A DNA stretch of 64,000 bases, taken from positions 1 to 64,000 of the forward strand of contig JBBSQL010000005.1 of NCBI GenBank assembly GCA_038257845.1, given 5' to 3'. Below, in pieces: positions 27,058 to 35,583 of the stretch. The stretch comes from JAFDXJ01 sp038257845. Lineage in GTDB: Bacteria > Bacteroidota > Bacteroidia > Chitinophagales > Chitinophagaceae. The notes beneath the pieces are model-generated. The model was not told the DNA's origin. It searched no databases and was given only the letters and a program-made list of their open reading frames with translations. Positions within the stretch are counted from its first letter, which is position 1, and the number at the start of each line of letters is the position of its first letter. The translations under genes and the position numbers were made by a program.

Positions 27058-28560
27058 TTAACCCTGGGCTGCGGCCAGTAATTTTTTACCTTTTTCTATG
27101 GCATCTTCAATCGTTCCCACAAGGTTAAATGCTGCTTCAGGATATTCGTCCACTTCACCATCGAGGATCATGGTAAATCCTTTAATAGTATCTTCAATTG
27201 AAACAAATATTCCTTTCAATCCGGTAAATTGTTCCGCCACGTGGAAAGGCTGGGAAAGAAAACGCTGTACCCTTCTTGCACGGGAAACCACTAGTTTATC
27301 TTCATCACTCAATTCATCCATACCAAGGATAGCGATAATGTCCTGCAATTCTTTATAGCGTTGCAAAATGAGTTTTACCCTGTTGGCACAATCATAATGT
27401 ACATCACCCACGATCAATGGTGTCAAAATCCGGCTGGTAGAATCCAATGGATCCACCGCGGGATAAATACCAATATCAGAAATTTTACGGCTTAATACAG
27501 TTGTTGCATCCAGGTGGGCAAATGTTGTTGCCGGTGCCGGATCAGTCAGGTCATCCGCCGGCACATATACAGCCTGTACGGAAGTAATTGAACCATTGCG
27601 GGTAGAAGTAATGCGTTCCTGCATCAAACCCATTTCTGTAGCGAGTGTAGGCTGATAACCCACGGCGCTTGGCATACGGCCCAGTAAAGCCGATACCTCA
27701 GAACCTGCCTGTGTGAAACGGAAGATATTATCCACAAAAAACAGGATATCCCTTCCTTTACCAGTGCCATCTCCATCCCGGAAATATTCTGCTATTGTAA
27801 GACCGCTTAATGCCACACGGGCACGTGCTCCGGGCGGCTCATTCATTTGTCCGAAAACAAAGGTCGCTTTAGAATCTTTCAACCCTTCCATATCCACTTT
27901 GCTCAAATCCCAGCCGCCTTCTTCCATGCTATGCTTAAAAGCCTCACCATAATTCATGATACCTGCCTCGATCATTTCACGCAGCAGGTCATTTCCTTCC
28001 CTTGTTCTTTCACCAACGCCGGCAAATACGGACAATCCGCCGTGGCCTTTGGCAATATTATTAATCAATTCCTGGATCAAAACTGTTTTACCCACACCTG
28101 CACCTCCGAAAAGGCCGATCTTTCCACCTTTAGCATACGGTTCGATGAGGTCAATAACTTTGATACCGGTATATAAAATTTCTGTAGCTGTACTCAGGTT
28201 TTCAAACAATGGTGGCAATGCGTGAATAGGACGGCCATTTTCTTTGGAAACCTGTGGCAGTCCATCAATTGCATCCCCGGTAACATTAAATAAACGGCCG
28301 TTGATCAATTCCCCGGTTGGCATAGCGATCGCTTTACCTGTATCGCGTACATCCATACCGCGTCTAAGTCCTTCGGTACCATCCATGGCAATAGTGCGGA
28401 CACTGTCCTGGCCAAGATGCTGTTGCACTTCGAGTACAATTTTATCACCATTATCCCTGTTTAATTCCAATGCGTTGAAAATTTCGGGCAGGTTGCCATC
28501 TTCAAATTCCACATCCACAACGGCGCCGATTACTTGTTTGATTTTTCCGGGTTGAGCCAT
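27058..28560 (-). CDS. atpD: ATP synthase F1 beta subunit
   Basis: The catalytic subunit of F1F0-ATP synthase. The 500-residue product has the P-loop GGAGVGKTVLIQELI (about residues 153-167), GERTREGNDL, the Walker B region ILFFVDNIFRFTQAGSEVSALLGRMPS (split around residue 265-290), and PADDLTDPAPATTFAHLDATTVLSR. Only atpD and atpC are here; the other subunit genes (atpBEFHAG) must lie elsewhere, an arrangement seen in many Bacteroidota. A TACCTTTG promoter box on the minus strand lies 84 bp upstream. Confidence 0.99.
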   Translation of the reverse strand: MAQPGKIKQVIGAVVDVEFEDGNLPEIFNALELNRDNGDKIVLEVQQHLGQDSVRTIAMDGTEGLRRGMDVRDTGKAIAMPTGELINGRLFNVTGDAIDGLPQVSKENGRPIHALPPLFENLSTATEILYTGIKVIDLIEPYAKGGKIGLFGGAGVGKTVLIQELINNIAKGHGGLSVFAGVGERTREGNDLLREMIEAGIMNYGEAFKHSMEEGGWDLSKVDMEGLKDSKATFVFGQMNEPPGARARVALSGLTIAEYFRDGDGTGKGRDILFFVDNIFRFTQAGSEVSALLGRMPSAVGYQPTLATEMGLMQERITSTRNGSITSVQAVYVPADDLTDPAPATTFAHLDATTVLSRKISDIGIYPAVDPLDSTSRILTPLIVGDVHYDCANRVKLILQRYKELQDIIAILGMDELSDEDKLVVSRARRVQRFLSQPFHVAEQFTGLKGIFVSIEDTIKGFTMILDGEVDEYPEAAFNLVGTIEDAIEKGKKLLAAAQG

Positions 28561-28643
28561 AAATTGATATTAAATTGTCTGGTTTTAATTGGTTGAAATC
28601 ATCATTTAATTGACAGTTTCAACCGACTTTTCTTAATTGGCGG

Positions 28644-28651
28644 CAAAGGTA
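28644..28651 (-). promoter_or_regulatory. -7 promoter element of atpDC (TACCTTTG)
   Basis: An exact TAnnTTTG match on the minus strand, 84 bp upstream of the atpD start, in the divergent gap shared with dps. No clear -33 TTTG is present at the usual spacing. Confidence 0.55.
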
Positions 28652-28795
28652 AGGGAATTGATCTTTCAAAGTGCATCCCAGCAAAGAATTTATTGAAAAA
28701 AGTGCTTTTGAAATTTGTCATTTTTTTTGTTGAATAAACAGGCTTTTAAAATGTTATATTATCTTTTTTACTATGGAACCCTGCCGGTTATCTGC

Positions 28796-28803
28796 TACCT
28801 TTG
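28796..28803 (+). promoter_or_regulatory. -7 promoter element of dps (TACCTTTG)
   Basis: An exact TAnnTTTG match 23 nt upstream of the dps ATG. I see no obvious OxyR- or Fur-type operator next to it. Confidence 0.6.
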
Positions 28804-28826
28804 AATGCAAATAAAATAAAATATAT

Positions 28827-29327
28827 ATGGCAAAAAAAACAGCGCCGCAGCATGATACTTTAAATACAGGAATCAGTTTGGCGAACACAAAAAAGGTAGC
28901 GACAGAATTGAATAAAATACTTTCAGACGAATTTGTTTTATATGTAAAAACACTCAATTTTCACTGGAATATCGAAGGGCGCGATTTCCACGCTTTGCAT
29001 ATTTTCCTGGATGAACAATACAATCAATTACAAACTATTATTGATTCTGTGGCAGAAAGAGTTAGAAAATTGGGACAATTTGCCCATGGCAGTATGAAGG
29101 AATTTCTTTCACAGGCAACAATTAAAGAAGAGGCAGGAGATAAAATGGTTTCTGAAAAAATGTTGGCTGCCCTGGCTGAAGACCACGATGGCCTGATTCG
29201 CAAAATGCGCGAACTCATTGATGATTTTGATGAAAAATACAAGGATGCAGGTAGTGCGGATTTTATTACAGGCATCATGAAAGAACACGAAAAAATGGCC
29301 TGGATGCTACGGGCAAGTATCAGGTAA
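28827..29327 (+). CDS. dps: Dps-family ferritin-like DNA-protection protein
   Basis: Dps forms a dodecamer that oxidises and stores iron with peroxide and protects DNA in starved or stressed cells. The 166-residue product shows the ferroxidase pattern NFHWNIEGRDFHALHIFLDE (about residues 49-68), with the conserved His, Asp and Glu. VAERVRKLGQ (about 80-89) is also typical. A Lys-rich N-terminal tail (MAKKTAPQ) could bind DNA. It is divergent from atpD and has its own promoter box and terminator. Confidence 0.95.
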   Translation: MAKKTAPQHDTLNTGISLANTKKVATELNKILSDEFVLYVKTLNFHWNIEGRDFHALHIFLDEQYNQLQTIIDSVAERVRKLGQFAHGSMKEFLSQATIKEEAGDKMVSEKMLAALAEDHDGLIRKMRELIDDFDEKYKDAGSADFITGIMKEHEKMAWMLRASIR

Positions 29328-29347
29328 ATAAAAGTTCAAATAAAAGC

Positions 29348-29381
29348 AAAGGATGTTCCCGGAAAGGAATGTCCTTTTTTT
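29348..29381 (+). terminator. Intrinsic terminator of dps
   Basis: A stem GGATGTTCC/GGAATGTCC (9 bp with two G-U pairs, extended by AAA/TTT) is followed by seven T. The T run overlaps the 3' end of the convergent ion-channel gene. Confidence 0.75.
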
Positions 29382-30174
29382 ATATCTCCTTTCCGCAATG
29401 CGGGCAAAAATTCTTTACTTTTTTAAACTTTTTAAATTCCGTTGTAAACCCTGAAGCAAGGATACCGGCTGGCAATGCAAACATGCCGATACCAAGTAGT
29501 GAAATACAATCCAGGAGAATTTTTCCAGTTACCGTTACCGGGAAAGTATCACCATAACCGACGGTAATAAAAGTAACGATGTCAGACATGGTTTCCGGGA
29601 TGCTTGAAAATTTATCGGGTTGTGCATCATGCTCTACGTAATACATCAGGCAGGATGCAACAATGATGAGGAACATTGTAATGAGAAAACTCAAGATCAA
29701 TTCCTCCCTTTTTGACCGGATAACATTTACGATTACGCCTTTGGCATTCATATACCTCCCCAGTTTAAAAAACCGGGCAAATCTTAATAAACGCAACAGC
29801 CTCAAAAATCTTAAATCGAATGCGCCAAATAAGGGTAGATAAAAGGGAAGTATTGCCAACAAATCAATAATTCCTCCTACTGAAAGAATATATTTTATTC
29901 TGCCATAAACCGGGTGCTTATATTTTTCATTACAGGTACTTGACCAAACTCGAAGCAGATATTCAATAGTGAAAATGACCACTGAAAAAACATCAACCAG
30001 CAGGAAGATTTTTTTATGGGGTGTATAAATTCCTTCAACCGTTTCCAGGATCACTGCCACGGTATTCAGGAGGATCAGGCCAATAATAAAACTGTTTACA
30101 AAACGGTCTGCACTTGTACCACCTTTTTCAGGGTCAAGCAATAAAAATACCTTTCGTTTAGTTTTGGCAAACAT
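29380..30174 (-). CDS. Voltage-gated potassium channel (ion transporter family)
   Basis: A 264-residue six-helix cation channel subunit, expected to form tetramers in the inner membrane. Helices S1-S3 lie at about 25-115. An S4 voltage-sensor helix has Arg at every third position (LRFLRLLRLLRFARFFK, 121-137). S5, a pore helix and the K+ selectivity filter TVGYGD (204-209) follow, then S6 (about 215-242). The short C-terminus ends in FCPHCGKE, half of a possible zinc ribbon. It converges on dps. A TATATTTG promoter box lies 22 nt upstream of the start. Confidence 0.92.
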   Translation of the reverse strand: MFAKTKRKVFLLLDPEKGGTSADRFVNSFIIGLILLNTVAVILETVEGIYTPHKKIFLLVDVFSVVIFTIEYLLRVWSSTCNEKYKHPVYGRIKYILSVGGIIDLLAILPFYLPLFGAFDLRFLRLLRLLRFARFFKLGRYMNAKGVIVNVIRSKREELILSFLITMFLIIVASCLMYYVEHDAQPDKFSSIPETMSDIVTFITVGYGDTFPVTVTGKILLDCISLLGIGMFALPAGILASGFTTEFKKFKKVKNFCPHCGKEI

Positions 30175-30196
30175 TTTTAACCGGTTAAAAATTTAC

Positions 30197-30204
30197 CAAA
30201 TATA
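30197..30204 (-). promoter_or_regulatory. -7 promoter element of the K+ channel gene (TATATTTG)
   Basis: An exact TAnnTTTG match on the minus strand, 22 nt before the ATG at 30174. Confidence 0.5.
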
Positions 30205-30228
30205 AGGGTATTAATTTCTCAGTAAAAC

Positions 30229-31293
30229 TTATACATATTCTAACCAGCCAAATTTGTCATCGGTTATGCCTTCTTTAATTTCGATGAGTTGTTTTTTTAT
30301 TGTAGGTGCGATTTTCCAGGTATCCACATCAAAATGCATATTGGTATCCTGGTATTTCATATCACTGATCAACGCGATGGTAGCGGCAGTACCTGTACCA
30401 AACACTTCCTGTAAAGTGCCATTTTTATGCGCCAGCATAATTTCATCTATGCTGATATTCCTTTCTTCAACCGGGATATTCATTTCCTGGAGCAGATCAA
30501 TTACACTGTCACGGGTAATGCCTGCCAAAATGGTTTCCTGCTCCAGTGCAGGTGTGATAGCTTTTCCATCTATTACAAAAAACACATTCATCATGCCGAC
30601 TTCCTGTAACCATTTGTGTTCGAAAGCATCGGTCCATAAAACCTGGTCATAGCCTTGCTCACGCGCTTTTGTAGCGGCAAGCATACTACCTCCATAATTT
30701 CCGGCATTTTTAGAAAATCCAACGCCACCCGGAGCTGCACGTGTATATCTTTCTTCTACGGCAATTTTCATTGGCCTGGAATAATAAGGGCCTGAAGGGC
30801 TGAGTATGATGAGGAATTTATACGTTAAAGATGGTTTTACACCCAAAACAGTATCCGTAGCAATCATGAAAGGACGAATATATAATGCATGATCTTTCCC
30901 TTCCGGCACCCATTTTTCATCCAGTTTTACCAGTTGCTTAATTCCCTGGATAAAAATTTCTTCAGGAATTTCGGGCATATTCATACGGCGGGCAGAAATA
31001 TTGAAACGGTGGAAATTGTCATAAGGCCTGAATATAGCCACATTTCCATCCTTTCCATGGTATGCTTTAATACCTTCAAAAATTGCCTGGCCATAATGAA
31101 AGACAGCTAAAGATGGCTGAAATAGCAGCGGTTGATAGGGTTTTATTTCTACATTCTTCCATTCACCATTTTCAAAATCCGCTTCGAGCATGTGATCTGT
31201 AAAATACTTTCCGAAAGGAACATTATCCAGGTCAAGTTCTTTTAATTTACTCGTTTGTACTTTTGTAATTTGAATATCCGCTGCTTCTATCAT
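30229..31293 (-). CDS. ilvE: Branched-chain amino-acid aminotransferase
   Basis: A PLP enzyme that interconverts branched-chain amino acids and their 2-keto acids, the last step of Val/Leu/Ile synthesis. The 354 residues match the longer BCAT-II (eukaryote-like) type. The PLP-binding lysine is expected in FSKNAGNYGGS (about residues 193-203). The family motif after it reads QVLWTDAFEHKWLQEVGMMN, with FFVI following, and a C-terminal GTGTAATIALIS loop binds the cofactor phosphate. It is a single gene with no neighbouring ilv genes. Confidence 0.95.
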   Translation of the reverse strand: MIEAADIQITKVQTSKLKELDLDNVPFGKYFTDHMLEADFENGEWKNVEIKPYQPLLFQPSLAVFHYGQAIFEGIKAYHGKDGNVAIFRPYDNFHRFNISARRMNMPEIPEEIFIQGIKQLVKLDEKWVPEGKDHALYIRPFMIATDTVLGVKPSLTYKFLIILSPSGPYYSRPMKIAVEERYTRAAPGGVGFSKNAGNYGGSMLAATKAREQGYDQVLWTDAFEHKWLQEVGMMNVFFVIDGKAITPALEQETILAGITRDSVIDLLQEMNIPVEERNISIDEIMLAHKNGTLQEVFGTGTAATIALISDMKYQDTNMHFDVDTWKIAPTIKKQLIEIKEGITDDKFGWLEYV

Positions 31294-31362
31294 AAATTGT
31301 AAATTTGATGCAAAGAAATGAAAAAAATAAAGAAAACTAACAGTTGTTAATATATTTACCTC

Positions 31363-31911
31363 ATGCCCTACTCTGAAAAATTACCCGCATTTGTACTTGC
31401 CGGCCTTTTTAAAAACACGTTGATCGCGCCAGCTAAAGACAATAAATCCAAAGCGCAATTTACTGAAAAAAAACCTTTCCCTAAAATCAAAAATTCCGAA
31501 AAAAAAGAAATGGCAATCCTGGGGAAAAATCTTAAAAATATCCTTATAATTGTTAAAGAAAAAAAGGATGAAATTATAGAAGAAGATCGGAAAATGGTAC
31601 TCATGAAAATGCTCACTGCATGTAAACTCAGGCCGGATGATGTAATTATTTTAAATATGGGAAAATCTGTCATACCATTTGAAGAAATAAAGCCCACTTT
31701 TTTGCCCAAAAAAGTGTTGCTGTTTGATATCACTACGAAAGAGATCGGCCTGCCATTTATCATTCCACATTACCAGGTGCAGCAATTCGATGAATGCATT
31801 TATGTATGCGCACCGGGAATAGTTTTAGATAATGATGGAGCAGATGATACTATTAAAGCTGAAAAAAAGAAATTATGGACTTCATTGAAAAAAATATTTT
31901 TAGAAAAATAA
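31363..31911 (+). CDS. Conserved-looking protein of unknown function
   Basis: A 182-residue cytoplasmic protein I do not recognise. It has a Lys-rich N-terminal third (residues 20-65) that looks disordered. An alpha/beta-looking part follows with KNILIIVKEKKDE, PDDVIILNMGK, KKVLLFDITTKEIGLPFIIPHYQVQQF and CIYVCAPGIVLD, and an acidic/basic C-terminal helix (KKKLWTSLKKIFLEK). There is no signal peptide or membrane helix. It is 11 bp upstream of the RdgB-type gene and points the same way, so they are probably co-transcribed with the thioesterase. A DNA-replication accessory role is conceivable but only a guess. Confidence 0.7.
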   Translation: MPYSEKLPAFVLAGLFKNTLIAPAKDNKSKAQFTEKKPFPKIKNSEKKEMAILGKNLKNILIIVKEKKDEIIEEDRKMVLMKMLTACKLRPDDVIILNMGKSVIPFEEIKPTFLPKKVLLFDITTKEIGLPFIIPHYQVQQFDECIYVCAPGIVLDNDGADDTIKAEKKKLWTSLKKIFLEK

Positions 31912-31922
31912 AAAAAGAAAAT

Positions 31923-32513
31923 ATGCAGGAGATCATTTTTGCCACAAATAATGCGCATAAGGTGCAGGAGATCAGGAATCGCGCGGAAAAATTTATCAAT
32001 ATTATTTCGCTGCACGAAGCAGGGATTACTGAAACTATTCCTGAACCTTTTGACACGCTCAAAGAAAATGCTTCCGCAAAATCGCAATTCATCTATGAGC
32101 GATTGCATAAAAACTGTTTTAGTGAAGACACCGGCCTTTTTGTGGAATCTTTAGATGGTGAACCCGGCGTACACAGTGCGCGCTATGCGGGTGACGATGC
32201 GAATGATTCCGCGAACGTTGAGAAATTAATCCGGAAAATGTTTGGCAATGAAAATCGGCAGGCATTTTTTACGACGATCATTTCTTTAATCCTTGAAGGA
32301 AAGGAATATTTTTTTGAAGGGAAATGTACAGGCCGCATTATAGAGATCGCAAATGGAGATATGGGCTTTGGTTATGATCCCCTTTTCATTCCAGATGGCA
32401 GCGAAAAAACTTTTGGGGAAATGAATATGGATGAAAAAAACAAATTCAGTCATCGCCGTAAAGCAGTGGATCAACTCCTGGAATTTCTAAAAAGTAAATC
32501 ATGGATAGAGTAA
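31923..32513 (+). CDS. rdgB: Inosine/xanthosine triphosphate pyrophosphatase (RdgB/HAM1 family)
   Basis: It hydrolyses ITP, dITP and XTP to monophosphates and so keeps non-canonical purines out of nucleic acids. The family start is IIFATNNAHKVQEIR, followed by DTLKENASAKSQFIYE, SEDTGLFVESLDGEPGVHSARYAG and GFGYDPLFIPDG. I choose the ATG at 31923 (196 residues), because it puts the family motif at the N-terminus. An in-frame start at 31875 would overlap the preceding gene and add 16 unrelated residues. The 3' end overlaps the thioesterase start by 13 bp. Confidence 0.96.
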   Translation: MQEIIFATNNAHKVQEIRNRAEKFINIISLHEAGITETIPEPFDTLKENASAKSQFIYERLHKNCFSEDTGLFVESLDGEPGVHSARYAGDDANDSANVEKLIRKMFGNENRQAFFTTIISLILEGKEYFFEGKCTGRIIEIANGDMGFGYDPLFIPDGSEKTFGEMNMDEKNKFSHRRKAVDQLLEFLKSKSWIE

Positions 32514-32935
32514 AAATAAAAATGCCTGCAAAATTTCATTTCTCCACAGAAATTGATATTCGAATTACGGATTTGAATTATGGCGGTCATGCAGGCAATG
32601 ATACTTTTTTGGCACTCGCCCATGAAGCGCGTTTTAGGTTTTTAGCATCACATGATTATACAGAACTTTGTATGGAAAATGTCTCGCTGATCATGTCTGA
32701 TGCTGCCATTGAATTTAAGAAAGAATTATTCCAGGGAGACAAGGTTATCATATCAATTGCTGCAGTTGGATTTGATAAATATGGTTTTGATTTGTACTAC
32801 CTTTTTGAAAAAATGTTGAATGATGAAAAGTTGGTAGTTGCAAAAATTAAAACAGGGATGCTTTGTTATAATTATACGGAAAAAAAATTAGAGTTTATGC
32901 CTGGAAATGCTATTGAAAAATTAAAGAGCATATAA
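32501..32935 (+). CDS. Acyl-CoA thioesterase (4HBT hot-dog fold)
   Basis: A 144-residue hot-dog-fold thioesterase. Residues 12-45 (FHFSTEIDIRITDLNYGGHA, then GNDTFLALAHEARFRFL) give the 4HBT pattern, in which DLNYGGHAGND resembles the catalytic loop and the Glu in HEARF sits at the usual position of the helix. The rest alternates beta strands (VIISIAAVGFDKYGFDLYY, VVAKIKTGMLCYNY). The substrate is not predictable. It overlaps the end of rdgB by 13 bp, so the two are translated from one mRNA. Confidence 0.85.
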   Translation: MDRVKIKMPAKFHFSTEIDIRITDLNYGGHAGNDTFLALAHEARFRFLASHDYTELCMENVSLIMSDAAIEFKKELFQGDKVIISIAAVGFDKYGFDLYYLFEKMLNDEKLVVAKIKTGMLCYNYTEKKLEFMPGNAIEKLKSI

Positions 32936-32946
32936 ATAAAAGATAA

Positions 32947-33948
32947 CTACTCCAGGTCTTTTAAAGTTTTAAAATTATCCGGGTATTGTTCAATATCCTC
33001 TTTTTCAATTTTTTCTATACTGGCTGCAAAATCAAATTTCAGATCTTTGTGGTGCAACCAATAAATAACTTTTTTCTTATAATCACCCAGGCTTTCAAAT
33101 CCATATTCCAACCGGTTTGAATTGTACTTTTCTTCCGTAGTTTTATCTAATTCGAAGTATGAATACTTGTATGAATTACCATCAATTATTTTATGAATTA
33201 ATCCACTGCCTAATAAATTATCATTGCCATTACTTCTTAAATACAGATAATTACCGATATAGGGTGATATCAACCCTTCTTCAAGTGCCTTTAAAATCAT
33301 CGCTGAAAAATCAACATAACGTTTATCCTGCCCATTTCCCTGGTGCATAATTAAAACATACCAATGATAGTTTGAAATCCTGTCTGCATCCAGATTGATA
33401 TCAAATTCTGAAGGAAAGCCTTTTTCAGTTATTATTCTTTTTAATTCAATGGCATTCATACTATCAATCATTTTGATAGTATCAGCGTATATGGAATTCA
33501 TATAATTGCGGGAATCTTTCTTTCTAAAGAACTGATCCGCAACCAGCATTGAATCAAGCGTATTTTTAAGGATAGCATCATGCTTTTGGATCGGCACTTT
33601 CTTTAAATCTTCAATATCTTTTTTTGTAAAAAAAGGCTTGAAAAAATTGTCCTGCTCCAAACTATCTAAACTGTATCCTTTTGCAATGATTTTTTTCAAA
33701 TTTTGTAATGCAGCATCGTGTTTATTTAAATACTGTGCACAAACAGCAGCGTTATAATAATCTTTAGCAAAAACATTTTTATAGGTAAATGCATTTTTAT
33801 AAAAATCCAGTGCTGCTGTATAATTATGATCAATTGCTGCTAATTCTGCCAGGTTGATATTGCTTGTATATGATTTATAGGCAGCTGTAATTTGCGCTTT
33901 ACTTTTTCCAAAAAAAAGAGTGAAAAATAAAAATAAAAAAATACGCAT
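32947..33948 (-). CDS. Exported TPR-containing protein of unknown function
   Basis: A 333-residue protein with a signal peptide (about residues 1-18, hydrophobic core FLFLFFTLFF). Tetratricopeptide-like repeats follow (about 30-100, such as ELAAIDHNYTAALDFYKNAF and YNAAVCAQYLNKHDAALQNL). The C-terminal half, with WYVLIMHQGNGQDKRYVDF and a following ALEEGLISPYIGNYLYLR, resembles the DUF6624 type found in Bacteroidota, though I hold that loosely. It is a single gene with a probable promoter at 33999-34006. Confidence 0.7.
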   Translation of the reverse strand: MRIFLFLFFTLFFGKSKAQITAAYKSYTSNINLAELAAIDHNYTAALDFYKNAFTYKNVFAKDYYNAAVCAQYLNKHDAALQNLKKIIAKGYSLDSLEQDNFFKPFFTKKDIEDLKKVPIQKHDAILKNTLDSMLVADQFFRKKDSRNYMNSIYADTIKMIDSMNAIELKRIITEKGFPSEFDINLDADRISNYHWYVLIMHQGNGQDKRYVDFSAMILKALEEGLISPYIGNYLYLRSNGNDNLLGSGLIHKIIDGNSYKYSYFELDKTTEEKYNSNRLEYGFESLGDYKKKVIYWLHHKDLKFDFAASIEKIEKEDIEQYPDNFKTLKDLE

Positions 33949-33998
33949 GATGATTTAAAAAGGTTTTATCTGGAAATCCAACTTTATAAAAGCAATGT

Positions 33999-34006
33999 CA
34001 AATTTA
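33999..34006 (-). promoter_or_regulatory. Promoter of the 32947-33948 gene (TAAATTTG)
   Basis: An exact -7 TAnnTTTG match on the minus strand. A TTTG lies 22 nt upstream (34029-34032 on the plus strand as CAAA), close to the usual -33 spacing. Confidence 0.55.
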
Positions 34007-34018
34007 CGCGATCTATAT

Positions 34019-34753
34019 TTAACTATTCCAAATTTTCCAATTTTCCTTAGCCTGGATTTCCAGCATTTGCAAACCGTTTTTTATTCGTGCTCCATGGCTC
34101 AATCCATTTAATAAAAATTGCGTTTCTGCAGGATTATAGATCATATCAAAGAGATAATGCTTTTGCGTTAAAAATTTATATGGAATATTTGGTGCGGCTT
34201 TTATTTCCGGGAATTGTCCGACAGGTGTGGCGTTGATAATAATTGAATATTGCTGCATTATATTTTCATCAATCTCCTCGTAATTAATCGTATTTTTTTT
34301 ATCATTTTTTTTTCGCGAAACAAAAAGAAAATCTATTTTATTTTTTTTGCAAACATAAACTGCCGCAGCCGCAGCACCGCCGGTACCAAGGATTAAAGCA
34401 TATTTGTCCAACGACGAAATTGCCGGCATAAAAGAATTTTCAAAACCAATAATATCAGTATTATAGCCGATACATTTTCCATCCAGAATTTTGATACAAT
34501 TGCAGGCGCCCGTTTCCTTTACTTCAGGAGAAATTTTTACTAAAAAAGGAATGATGGATTTTTTAAAAGGAATAGTGACCGCAAGCCCTTTCAAAGAAGA
34601 ATTTTTCTGAATCAATTCCCGGAAACGTTCTACATGTTCAATTGGAAAATTTTTGAAAACTGCAGGAATATTTTCCCGTCTAAAAAAATTCGTAAAATAT
34701 TTTTCAGAGAAAGAATGGGTTAAAGGAAAGCCTATCAATCCATACATATTCAT
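34019..34753 (-). CDS. aroE: Shikimate dehydrogenase
   Basis: AroE reduces 3-dehydroshikimate to shikimate with NADPH in aromatic amino-acid synthesis. The 244-residue product has the substrate-binding start YGLIGFPLTHSFSEKYF, then VTIPFKKSIIPFL, ACNCIK and YNTDIIGF. The nucleotide-binding loop is ILGTGGAAAAAVYVCKK (about residues 124-140), and INATPVGQFP follows. It is slightly short for the family. It overlaps the upstream ComA-type gene by 4 bp (ATGA), so the two are co-translated. Confidence 0.96.
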   Translation of the reverse strand: MNMYGLIGFPLTHSFSEKYFTNFFRRENIPAVFKNFPIEHVERFRELIQKNSSLKGLAVTIPFKKSIIPFLVKISPEVKETGACNCIKILDGKCIGYNTDIIGFENSFMPAISSLDKYALILGTGGAAAAAVYVCKKNKIDFLFVSRKKNDKKNTINYEEIDENIMQQYSIIINATPVGQFPEIKAAPNIPYKFLTQKHYLFDMIYNPAETQFLLNGLSHGARIKNGLQMLEIQAKENWKIWNS

Positions 34754-35523
34754 TTTGAATCCTTGTCTAAGTACAAATGAAATGTATCGCCTCTTAAGCC
34801 AATGCGCATCGTTTCCAATGCGATCAATTCATTGGATGCAATATTTCCAAAATTGGCATCACAGCCCAGCAATTCTAAGAAATATAATTGCTGTTCTTTT
34901 TTGGGCGCTTCCCATATAATACGGTCACCTGGAATTTCCGTGAGAATTTCCTGTACCAACCCTTCCCGCACTTCGCCTGTACCCCGGTAAATACCAACGT
35001 TTCCAGCCTCGCGCGCTTCGGCAATCACATAAGTAGAACCAGCTTCCAATTCTGCTTTCATGAGTTTTATCCATATATAAGGCGGTATGATATGCGTAGC
35101 ATCTTTACTACCCACTTCACTCAACACCGTTCCAACCTTTGTTAGTTTTTCTATATAACCACATTTTTCCGCGTGCGGGATGGTGATGGAACCATCACTC
35201 ACTTCCATGTAATTGATATTATAGTCTTTGCACATTTGCACATAATCATCAAACTGGTTGCGGATAAGAAATGCTTCGAACAACGTACCACCAAAATATA
35301 CCGGAATATCATAAGCCTGGTAAGCTTCAATTTTTTCCCGCAAATTTGGCGTAACAACAGAAGTACCAAAACCCAGTTTGACTATATCCACATACGGATG
35401 CGATATGCTCAAAAAGTTATTTACTTCCTGGAGGCTCAGGCCTTTATCCATGATCATGGTCAATCCATTTGTCCTGGGTTTTTCACTTCTCAGGGGGAGT
35501 TGAGATAAATTAAAATTATTCAT
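34750..35523 (-). CDS. comA: Phosphosulfolactate synthase (ComA family)
   Basis: ComA adds sulfite to phosphoenolpyruvate to give (R)-phosphosulfolactate, the first step of coenzyme M synthesis in methanogens. The 257-residue product fits the family TIM-barrel: GLTMIMDKGLSL, YVDIVKLGFGTS, PVYFGGTLFEAF, INYMEVSDGSITI, YVIAEAREAGNVGIY, DRIIWEAPKKEQQLYFL. In a bacterium of this group it cannot serve methanogenesis. Sulfolactate or sulfonate-containing products are possible but unproven. It shares a 4-bp overlap with aroE and has a TACTTTTG promoter box 20 nt upstream (35544-35551). Confidence 0.88.
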   Translation of the reverse strand: MNNFNLSQLPLRSEKPRTNGLTMIMDKGLSLQEVNNFLSISHPYVDIVKLGFGTSVVTPNLREKIEAYQAYDIPVYFGGTLFEAFLIRNQFDDYVQMCKDYNINYMEVSDGSITIPHAEKCGYIEKLTKVGTVLSEVGSKDATHIIPPYIWIKLMKAELEAGSTYVIAEAREAGNVGIYRGTGEVREGLVQEILTEIPGDRIIWEAPKKEQQLYFLELLGCDANFGNIASNELIALETMRIGLRGDTFHLYLDKDSK

Positions 35524-35543
35524 CTTTCATTTTTTTGTGCGTG

Positions 35544-35551
35544 CAAAAGTA
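35544..35551 (-). promoter_or_regulatory. -7 promoter element of the comA-aroE pair (TACTTTTG)
   Basis: An exact TAnnTTTG match on the minus strand, 20 nt before the ATG at 35523. It lies between the TPR gene and comA, which suggests separate transcription of comA-aroE. Confidence 0.5.
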
Positions 35552-35583
35552 AATGAATCGTGGGAAAAACTGCATGATGCTAA

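Noticed and set aside
31875..31922. Longer N-terminus for RdgB
   Set aside because: It would overlap the previous gene and add 16 residues before the family start IIFATNN.
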